DNA of 64,000 bases, taken from the NCBI GenBank assembly GCA_018650445.1, contig JABIFX010000203.1:1-64000 (forward strand), written 5' to 3'. Origin of the DNA: Fidelibacterota bacterium. GTDB taxonomy: Bacteria; Fidelibacterota; UBA8477; JABMPR01. The notes under the pieces were generated by a model that was given only the letters and a program-made list of their open reading frames with translations, ran no database searches and had not been told where the DNA came from. A program made the position numbers and the translations under genes. Positions 53,353 through 62,600 of this stretch are shown here, piece by piece (the stretch's first letter is position 1; every line of letters starts with the position of its first letter).

Positions 53353-55671
53353 TTAATACATCAATTTGAGCTTGAGTTGTTGCTCCACACGAATCTCGCC
53401 TGATCCAGAAACTGTGTTTCCAGAGTGGTGATTATTCTTCGCACCCCATAGCACAGCAACCAATTTAACAGGATTGTTCTTAAAAATATTATTGCTAAGG
53501 TCCACGTTGATAATGCCCCTTGTTTTCAGCAGAATCTTTGATTTTTCCTTCTTTCCACAGTTTGTGAATTTTGAATTACTCACACTGAGAACACCACCAA
53601 TAGTTGATTCATCGTACCCGCCACGATAAAAATTCAGGACATTCTGACTGACATTGGCGAAGATTGAATTGCTAATGGTCACGAATTCAGCGTTATAGTC
53701 ACCTTTATCGTTGGTCTCGGCTGCTAACACAATTCCGTTCTCGCAATCACTAATTTTAGCATTTGCGATAGTGAGGGTATCAGCAAATGAGCCTTTGTGA
53801 CCTATTAGCACATGATCAAAGCCAGATATCTCAGCTCCTTCAATCCAAAGATTGTACCCTGGGGACATATCTTCCTTCAGTGTCTCAAAGGCATATTGCG
53901 AGCCTGATCCCTGGATTTTAATATTCTCCAGATGCAACTCTCCCCTGGGCTGCATTCGAAACAGGGGTGTCTCAGCAGGACCTTCATATTTGATGACACT
54001 TGGCTCCTCTCCCTCAGCACCACGCAAAGTGATTCTCTTATCCATGTTAAGAGATGCTGTCAATGTAAGCTCACCTGCAGGCAGAATGATGATATCACCT
54101 GCGGTAGTCGCATCGATGAATTCACCTAGAGATTTCGCAGCGGGATCGTACTCATGAATTGTGGGCACAATCATTTCATTTAACTGAAACCATTTTGCAC
54201 CATATTTCGAAGCATCTATGCTAGTAATCCCTGGTTTCCCCCCAGGCAGCATGGCGCCTACATTGTCATTGAGACCACGGATATTGCCAGAGATATCGCC
54301 GGCTATTTTATCAAACTCAAATCCAGAGTAAGTATGACCAAACTCTTTACTCTGCTCTAATTCTGGTGTCAACAACCAACTACTGACTTGTTTCATACCC
54401 AGGTCAGCGGTAGCAACACCCTCGTATCCGGATTCAACACCACCAGCATTGTCCAATAGATTGTTTCTAAATCGAATACCATCAACCTTGTCGTAGGATT
54501 GGATCGGATTTGGATCAGCAGTACGATTATAAATAATATTATTAGCGACCACAGTACGAATTGGCCTAGCAGAACGAATTTCACTTTTCGGGAGGACATC
54601 TTTCATATCCATATTGGCTCCCACCCCCAATTGCCAGGGGGCCTTACAATCAATCCAGGTGTTGTAGGCTACCACGACATCAGTCACTTGATTGTAGCGG
54701 TTCAGTGGCGATTTTGGGATGCCATTCATAATTGCCAGCGGGCTACGAAACTCTATACCACTAATACGATAGAAATAATTATTGATCACCCAGTGTCCTG
54801 TGTTGATGATTCGGACACCTCCATTAAACTCGGAGTCTTCGGATCCAATAAAGTAGTTCCCATCAATGATACAGTAATTCCCATGTCTCATTACCAGCGA
54901 GCCCTCACAGTGATAAAAAACATTGTTGCGAAATTCATTGAAGTTCGATTTACTGGAGATGACTTCTACCTCGCCATTACAACGATCAAAAAGATTATCC
55001 TCTACAAAAACGTAGGAAGGTGTCATGGATGTCCCACTATCGCCGATCTGCATGGTTTCACCTCTAGGTCCACCCTTGCGTGGTCTGGGACCAAAATAAT
55101 TATTAGCGATGCGATGATAGGTTCTAATAGATTCATTCCCCTTTAGGAATACCCTAACCGTTGGCCCCTGATTGGCTTTCCCTGTAATGGTACAGTTTTC
55201 CAGAGTATTGTGTCTACCCCAGAACTCGACCCAATGATCAGGAGTAAATCGGTTTTTCTGTGTAAAACCATCAATCACGCAATTGATAACACTGGAATGG
55301 TTGGCCATCCGCTCTTTATCTATACGGAAGTCTATGACACTATTAGAAGGGGTGAAACCATTTCTGAAGTACAGACCATCAACAATGAGATACTCACCTG
55401 ACAGTTCCAGAGATGATTGTCCCTCCAGGATAACTCCACCTGCTGTTTCAGCTTGGAGGGTGATGGGTGCATCCTCTGTTCCCTGTGCTTCAAATTCAAT
55501 TTCGACGTTCTCCCATACTCCATTCTGCATGATGATCTTATCACCTGGCTGTGCTTGTTCAATGGCTGCATTTAACTCAGCGAAATTGCTAGCCCGGTGA
55601 GTCAACCCATTTTCGGTTGAGCAGGTGAACAGCAAAATGCAAATACTCAGGAGGGCAATAATCTTTGACAT
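53353..55671 (-). CDS. Two-domain PL6 alginate lyase, lipoprotein
   Basis: A 772-aa lipoprotein (lipobox LLFTC, Cys17) without a sorting tail. The PL6 catalytic beta-helix (about 25-440) holds K241 (ISSKSN) and R262 (LVMRHG) with the family's 21-residue spacing, together with GGVRI and NNYFYRI coils. A second beta-helix (about 490-760) follows. The three PL6 enzymes here thus differ in anchoring: this one is lipid-linked, the others carry sorting domains. It is a single-gene unit with its own operator and terminator. Confidence 0.9.
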   Translation of the reverse strand: MSKIIALLSICILLFTCSTENGLTHRASNFAELNAAIEQAQPGDKIIMQNGVWENVEIEFEAQGTEDAPITLQAETAGGVILEGQSSLELSGEYLIVDGLYFRNGFTPSNSVIDFRIDKERMANHSSVINCVIDGFTQKNRFTPDHWVEFWGRHNTLENCTITGKANQGPTVRVFLKGNESIRTYHRIANNYFGPRPRKGGPRGETMQIGDSGTSMTPSYVFVEDNLFDRCNGEVEVISSKSNFNEFRNNVFYHCEGSLVMRHGNYCIIDGNYFIGSEDSEFNGGVRIINTGHWVINNYFYRISGIEFRSPLAIMNGIPKSPLNRYNQVTDVVVAYNTWIDCKAPWQLGVGANMDMKDVLPKSEIRSARPIRTVVANNIIYNRTADPNPIQSYDKVDGIRFRNNLLDNAGGVESGYEGVATADLGMKQVSSWLLTPELEQSKEFGHTYSGFEFDKIAGDISGNIRGLNDNVGAMLPGGKPGITSIDASKYGAKWFQLNEMIVPTIHEYDPAAKSLGEFIDATTAGDIIILPAGELTLTASLNMDKRITLRGAEGEEPSVIKYEGPAETPLFRMQPRGELHLENIKIQGSGSQYAFETLKEDMSPGYNLWIEGAEISGFDHVLIGHKGSFADTLTIANAKISDCENGIVLAAETNDKGDYNAEFVTISNSIFANVSQNVLNFYRGGYDESTIGGVLSVSNSKFTNCGKKEKSKILLKTRGIINVDLSNNIFKNNPVKLVAVLWGAKNNHHSGNTVSGSGEIRVEQQLKLKLMY

Positions 55672-55716
55672 GGTGACATCCTTTACTCAATTTTGTCATA
55701 ATATGAGGGACAAATA

Positions 55717-55731
55717 ATTTGTCATACAAAT
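55717..55731. promoter_or_regulatory. Putative GntR operator upstream of PL6 lipoprotein gene
   Basis: ATTTGT-CAT-ACAAAT is a perfect palindrome with a 3-base centre. Read on the other strand it contains TGTATGACA, the same 9-mer as in the TonB and 6.3-kb PL6 upstream regions. It lies 46 bases upstream of the ATG. Confidence 0.6.
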
Positions 55732-56019
55732 CTAAAATAGAACGGATATTACCAGATTAAAAGCATTCAAAGTATTTGAAGTGGAGAAACCAGAACAACA
55801 TAAGCATTTAAGGTATGTGGGTTAGGATCCCCAATAAAGAACACGAACATCTGGGTTCAATGGCTAGTATCCTAAGCCTACCTGCTGTGCTACTGCTTTA
55901 CCAACAATTGACTAGTATTCATAAAGTCAAAAGTCACAGAAACCCCGCGACATTTTGAGCTGACAGCAAGAATTGGTATATTCTCTTCCTCCATTAGGAT
56001 TATTAATATGTCATTCAAA
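55732..56019. other. Intergenic region at right edge of island
   Basis: No ORF of note or recognisable RNA gene. A TTCGTGTTC-like stretch on the minus strand near 55.84 kb vaguely recalls a T arm but does not fold into a tRNA by eye. Confidence 0.4.
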
Positions 56020-56142
56020 TATTTTGACACAAATTCTGTAACCTACTGACTATCAGTGATGTTTTCTGGACTTAAAATCCCTCGGCCCTTAAAGCCGTGC
56101 CGGTTCGACTTTGTCTGCGTTAGCAGATCAGGCCCCGGGTAC
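56020..56142 (+). repeat. tRNA-Leu(UAA)-derived att-like repeat, copy 2
   Basis: This copy keeps more of the tRNA than copy 1: an anticodon arm GGACTTAAAATCC (anticodon TAA), a variable arm TCGGCCCTTAAAGCCG, TGCCGGTTCGACT and an acceptor end GGCCCCGGGTAC. Between the T loop and the acceptor end lies an extra hairpin, TCTGC-GTTA-GCAGA. In copy 1 the same stem is TCCGC…GCGGA, a compensated base-pair change. There is no 5' tRNA half. It marks the right edge of the 53-kb island. Confidence 0.65.
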
Positions 56143-56315
56143 AACTCTATTAGCCTGTATCACAGTCACTTACAGTCATCATCTAAATGCGATATCTCAA
56201 TATATCTACTAGGCATTATTTGCCTAGTAGTGCACCATTTACTATTATTTACCATTAAAACTGCACACCACGTGCACACGATTACAGCAATTATGACCAA
56301 AGAATTCATTGAAAT

Positions 56316-56612
56316 TCATATAGCAATTCTCCACTCAGAATTAGGATTCGGCTCAGAGATGTTATTGATTGCTGTTTCTATTGATTCAGACATGATGATA
56401 CAATCATCTTGAAGCAAATCAACATAATACTGCTCGGTCACTGTTACACTCGTATGCCCCAGAAATCGACTCACTGTAAATGTCAACACCCTGCTGTATA
56501 AGCAATGCCCCGGCTGTCTTACGTAATGTTTGAAGGTTCGCATTCTTAATACCAACTCGGTCGTAATACTTTCGTACAATCCGGTTGTATATATATACAT
56601 AATCGTGATTTT
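56316..56612 (-). pseudogene. Tyrosine recombinase C-terminal remnant, frameshifted
   Basis: Two minus-strand frames join to give one integrase C-terminus. The first reads VRKYYDRVGIKNANLQTLRK and TAGALLIQQGVDIY. After a frameshift near 56475 the second reads TVSRFLGHTSVTVTEQYYVDL. The final His (LGHTS) and nucleophile Tyr (YYVDL) are present, and QTLRK replaces the usual HxLR. No N-terminal part precedes it, so it is truncated as well as frameshifted. It is a different enzyme from the one at 2.1-2.9 kb but sits similarly close to the tRNA-derived repeat, whose near end lies 174 bases beyond its stop. Confidence 0.8.
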
Positions 56613-56669
56613 ATGGGAATGGACTCTCCAGGTGTCTTCTCCTCTCAAGAATATCCTGCATCGAATCGT

Positions 56670-59600
56670 TTAGCCCGATTCGTCTGGTATGCTCATGTAT
56701 GTTTCTATCTGTTCTTCAGACAATTCATAGGAACCAGCGTGAAGGGGAGCAGATTGAAATTCCCAAGATTTCAACTTAAAGTACTGACTACGACTATCTT
56801 CAACTACAACAGGACCTGTTAGGTGTCGTTCACGCTTTTCGCAATGATCGATTAATCCGGATAAAACACAACCTGTAATTCTATCTACCTGGAAATCCCC
56901 GAAAGGAGTCTCCCCCATTTGAGTCAGATATTTTTTCATTTCATCAGGCAGGAATGCCGAGACTCCAAATGGTGAATTTGATATTAGTACGCCACCCTCG
57001 GTGAAAAGGATATCCGCCGATTTGGTTAATCGTTCAACGGCATCATCAATTGAAAAACAATGTGGTCCAGAATCATCAACAATCATGCATCCTTTTTTTA
57101 AATGCTGAACATCTATCAAATCAGGGACATTTGTAGCACCAATGATCAGATCAGCCTCATAAATCCTCTTACTGACCCCACTTTCACTCAAAATGATATC
57201 CGCCTTCTTAAAATGAGGATATTTTTTGATCATCTCCTGCCCAAACAATTCGATGGCATTCTCATTGGTGAACAAATCTGCTAGCATGATTTCATGCAGA
57301 TCTGGCATTCGATCAAGCATGAGTTCCAATACTGACTTGCCTACCGATCCCAACCCCAGGAATGCAACCCGCAGATCATCTATCCTTCTGCCAGTCGTAG
57401 CCAACATTTTTTCAACAGCCAACAAAACACTTGCAGCAGTTACATCATGCCCGGTTGTGATATAGGGAAGCTTCGCATCAGCCCCCTTGATCAACTCAAC
57501 AATATCATGTCCATAGGCAGTAGCACTTGGGATGAGCCCGGTAAGCGAAATATGTGAGGCCCCAAGTGATTGAGAGAGCTCTATTGCTACCAGAATCTCT
57601 GATAGCAGACCTTGCTTATCAGAGTATATGCTCGAAGAAAATCTTGGTAGATGAATAACTCCAATTACTCCATGAGCCATGGTGATGTGATATCTCAAAT
57701 GCACACCAGAATCCGATAGTTGTAGAAAGCTCTCCTCAGTAAGGTCACTCCCTTCTATCATCGCATTCGAATAATAGCTTAAAGCAACTGAGTCAAGGGG
57801 TGCCAAGCGACCTTCTGATACAAGTGTTTCCAGTGGTTGATCATGGATATCAACGACATGTTTACTTGTTACTGTTGTTGACATTTTGGCTGCCGAGATG
57901 CCTGTCTTAGCTAAGGAGCGTTCGGGTTGTCCAATATGTGATGCAAAATCCGAGAGAGTTGGATATTGAAAAATGGTTTTAACAGAAACAGAACGCTTTA
58001 ACGCATTTGAAAGCAAGCTTGTTACCTGGATCGCAGAAAGTGAATCACCACCTGATTTGAAAAAGTGCTCCCGGGATGTCAGGATTTTCTTTTCCAGGAC
58101 AGTTTGCCAGATATCAGCACATTGTTTTTCTAAATCGCTAAATATTTCATCTGAGGCAATCGGGATATCAAAAGAGGGGTCTATGTTAACTAAGACCTTT
58201 CGATCGATTTTACCATTTACGTTCAATGGGAATCGATCCATAAATACAAAACTCGATGGGATCATATATTCAGGAAGTATATGTGAAATGCACTCCCTGA
58301 TATGCTCAGCCCCAGAGCTGTTTTCGCCAACGAGATAAGCGAGCAATCCTTTTCTTCCATCCCCGTACTCTTTATCCAATACAATGGCATCGCGCACATT
58401 TTCGACACGTTTGAGGGCTGTTTCTATTTCACCTAAATCAATCCGGTAGCCCCGTATTTTGACCTGAAAGTCTGATCTGCCTTTAAAAAACAGGTCTCCA
58501 CTTTCATCCCAGACACCCAAATCCCCTGTCCGGTACATTTTCCAGCCCACCTTAAATGGATCGTCAAGAAACCAGTTCTCATTGTCTAGCTCTCGGTTGA
58601 TATATCCCTGAGAAACACCTGCTCCAGCCAGATAAATCTCCCCTACCACACCCGGTGCAAGAAGTTGTCTGTTTTGGTCCAGAACATAGATCGCACAGTT
58701 GGCCACAGCCTGCCCCATAGGAATATCACCTTCAAGAGGACTATGTTTATCAACCTCCTGCATGGATCCGCAGACTGAAAATTCTGTCGGTCCATAGGCA
58801 TTGAAATAGCGATGCTGGCTTCGATAATATTCAACATCATCGATAATTGGCACATCACCGGCTGTCATGAGGAGTCGCAAGCTACCCAATGGTGCTCTTT
58901 CAAGAGTATGCAGATAAGCTGGAGGGAGAGTCACTACAGAAATACTTTTTGTTTGTATGAATTGAAGAAATTCAACAGGATCTGCGATAATATCATCTGA
59001 AGCAATTTCAAGCGTAGCACCCGAACATATCGCTTGAAATGTTTCAGCTAGTGCGGCATCAAAAGCGAAAGAAGCAAATTGCAGGATAACATCGTCTGGA
59101 CCAATCTCCAGACGACTGATTTGATGATTAATCATATTTACAAATGAATCATGAGAAACCAAAACCCCTTTGGGCACTCCAGTAGACCCTGATGTAAAGA
59201 TCAAATATGCTGAATCATCTGCCTGAACCGTTTCTCTCTCTAATGCTCCACCACTCAGTGATGCAATTGAAGAATATTTTTGGATCGAATATTTGTCACC
59301 ATACTCGTTGGCATATTGATCATCAACGATGAGAAGTTGCACATCCGATGCTTCAAGAATTAGCTGATTGCGCCGGACTGGTTCTTTTTTTTCAAGGGGA
59401 AGAAAAATGCCCCCTGCTTTCATAATGGAGAGCATAGCAATGATAGTGTCTTGAGTACGGTCCATGAGAACTGCAACAGGTTTCTGCCTGACAAAATCCT
59501 TATGGGTAGACAATCCCTCTGCATATTGATCAGAAATTGTTCTCAGCTCAGAGTAAGATATACTTGTGCTTCCATTCGCAATGGCTATAGCATTGGATTT

Positions 59601-62600
59601 CAGGGCGACGTGATCAAACAGCTGGCAAATTGTGAGAGGGTCTATTTGCTCCACTACCGGCCCCATTGACCAACCTAAGATTCGTTTTTTCTCATGCTCA
59701 GCAAGTAGTGGAAGGGTTGCGATTCTTGTCTCAGGTTGATCAAGAGCTGCGTCAGCAATAGTGACCCACTGCCGGAGCATAGCTTCCACACGGTCATTAT
59801 TGAATAGGTCTTTGCTGTAAGTAGCTGACAACTCAGCTCCTTTTGATGTGATGGATAGTTCAAAGGATAGATCCATGCGACTGCTGTTCATCTTTAAGGG
59901 AACAGATTCCACCTCTAACGCACCCAGAGCTGAATTGCTCTCAGTTTCCTCGTTGAGGGTAAGCATGATTCCAGATATTGGTGGACGATCAACAGTTCGA
60001 TCATTCTCGATAACATCTACTAATCTGTCAAACGGATATTGGCTATGTAATAATGCATTTTCTACGACCGCTCGAGTATGAAGCACATGATCATGGAAAC
60101 TTTTATTCAATTCAAGAGACAAAACCAGTGGTACTGTATTAAGGAACAACCCAACAGTATTCTCAATGGATGCATGAACTCGACCCGAGACCGGACAAAG
60201 CAGAACCATTTTCTCTTGCTGAGCCAAACGTCCCAATAGAACTGAGGTGATCGCTGTATACAGCGTATAGGGTGTAATGGACAATTCATGAATAAGTCCC
60301 ATCATCTTCAATTTTAGATGCTCGGGGAGGCTAATAGATACCGTGTCCCCTGCATAGCTGGGTTTAGCTGATCTTGAATGATCACGAGTTAGATCAAAGG
60401 CAGGAACACCTTGAGAGAAAAGCGCTTTCCAATGTTTCTCACTCTCCTTGAATACACCCTTTTTAATCCTCTCATTCAACCAAGCAGAATAATCCTTTTG
60501 CTGAATTTTGATATTTTTCAGGACCGGTTCATCTTTATGCTGGCTATACTTCTCGTATAGTTTACTGAACTCTTGCTCAAGGATGGTTATGGATGAGGCG
60601 TCGCAAATAATATGATGGATCTTCAATAACAGAAGGTGCTTATCCGGCTCAAGTCGCACCAGTACTAATTTCCAGAGTGGTGGTTTTGTTAAATTAAAAC
60701 CTTGCGACATCTCCTGGTAAACAAGCTCCAGCGCTTTTTGATAGCTACTCGTTGCCGCTTCAGAGCTGGATCTACCGTCAAGTCCGTTACTTGAAGTACT
60801 AAAATCATATTCAGAAATTGGGATCAAATCCAAATTGGATACTTTTTGATACGGAATACCACCGATCACTGTCATACTCGTCCTGAGAACCTCATGACGG
60901 GTCATAAGCTCAAGAAAAGATTTGTTGAAGGCATCCCGATCCAGAATTCCTTTTAGAATTGAGACACCGCCCATCAAATACAAGTGCCCATATTCAGGTT
61001 CCAGCTGATCAAGAATCCAGAATCTTTTTTGAGCATTAGAGACTTCGTATCGATCCTGCTTATCCAATGCTGGAATAGGTTGAGCGGAGGATTCTTCAGC
61101 CAGCCTGAGGCTCACAGCTAGATCAATCAGTCGGGGTTTATTGAATACTTCAAGCAGGGGGAGTTCGATTTTGGCTAATTTCTGGATACGTGAGACCAAA
61201 GCCATCGCTTTCAGGCTATGACCACCCAATTCAAAAAAGTCACTGTTTCGGCCTATGGCCTTCCCCGGAAACAACGCCTCAAATATCTTGGTCAATAATT
61301 TTTCCTCATCATCCTGAGGAGGGACCATCTCCGTTTGCTCTGGTTCGAATTGGGTCATGTTTTTCAGCAGTGCTTGTCGATCAACCTTACCACTTGTCGA
61401 AAGTGGAAAAATTTCGACCCGGTTATAGCTAGCTGGTAGCATGTATACTGGCAGCATCAATCGGGCTTGTTCCAAGAGCTCGCTGCCCCTGAAATCTTGA
61501 CCATCTGCAGCTAAAAAGGCGTGCAGCAGCTTCTGCTCTGAATCATAGACAACGACTGCCTGATCAATACCGTGTATCGTACTTAACTTTTGCTCAATTT
61601 CTCCAAGTTCAACGCGGAACCCTCTTATTTTGATCTGATTATCGTTGCGACCAAAATATTCCAGTGATCCGTCAGGAAGCCATCTGGCAATGTCTCCCGT
61701 GCGATAGTATCTACCTGTTATTTCCCCATCGTAGTCTCTGAATACAGCTCCAGTTTTCTGTTCATCACGCCAATAACCCCTGGCAACCCCTGCTCCACCG
61801 ACCAACAGGTCGCCCTGCACACCAATTGGTACAATGTGCCCGCTTTCGTTCACAACCTGGGCAGTCTCATTGAGAAGTGGCTGGCCAATTGTAACCGTAT
61901 CTGAAGTCACCTCACTTGCAGTGGACCATATCGTTGTCTCGGTGGGTCCATATACGTTCATGACCCTGGTCTCAGAAAATTGGCAGAGTTGTCCAGCCAG
62001 TTTCTTTGGCAAGGCTTCACCACCCACCAATATCACTTTCAATGTTTTTAAAATCTCCCAGTTATCACTTTCCATTAGAACAGCTAAATGGGAGGGCGTT
62101 ATCTGAATTGCAGAACAATTTCTATTTGTGATAAGCCGCAATATTGAATTTGGATCGAGAAACGAAGAGTCACCACTGATAACGATCTCGATCCCATTGA
62201 GCATTGCACCCAGAAGTTCTAATCCAGAGATATCAAATGTATAGGTCGTGAGGGCCAATAATCGATCAGTGTTAAAAAGTCCAAATCGATGTGACATATT
62301 TTCAAAAAATGAGAGCAAATTTCGGTGGGTGACCTCCACCCCTTTGGGCTTTCCTGTAGATCCAGAAGTAAACATTATGTAAGCACTATCGTTGGGATCG
62401 ATGGTGGGGAATATGGATTGAACCCGTTGTGAGTTGGACAGAGCATCTGTAAGCTGAATCACTGGATAAGATGTTACCAAGTCAGGTAATTCCATGTCGG
62501 TAAGGATCACTGTAGGTTCTGTATCCTCAAGAATGGTTTGAATACGTGCAATTGGGGTGGTTACTGACAGTGGTATATAGGAAGCTCCTGCTCTCAATAC

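Noticed and set aside
54499-55146. 215-aa plus-strand ORF
   Set aside because: It lies entirely opposite the PL6 gene, whose catalytic residues and helix repeats are clear. The plus-strand translation has no recognisable domain and is a shadow.
55800-55920. Possible tRNA on the minus strand near a TTCGTGTTC sequence
   Set aside because: I could not form an acceptor stem or anticodon arm. At best it is a decayed fragment.
56020-56142. A working tRNA-Leu gene
   Set aside because: Only the 3' half is present, and the T arm is interrupted by an extra hairpin. It is better read as an attachment scar.
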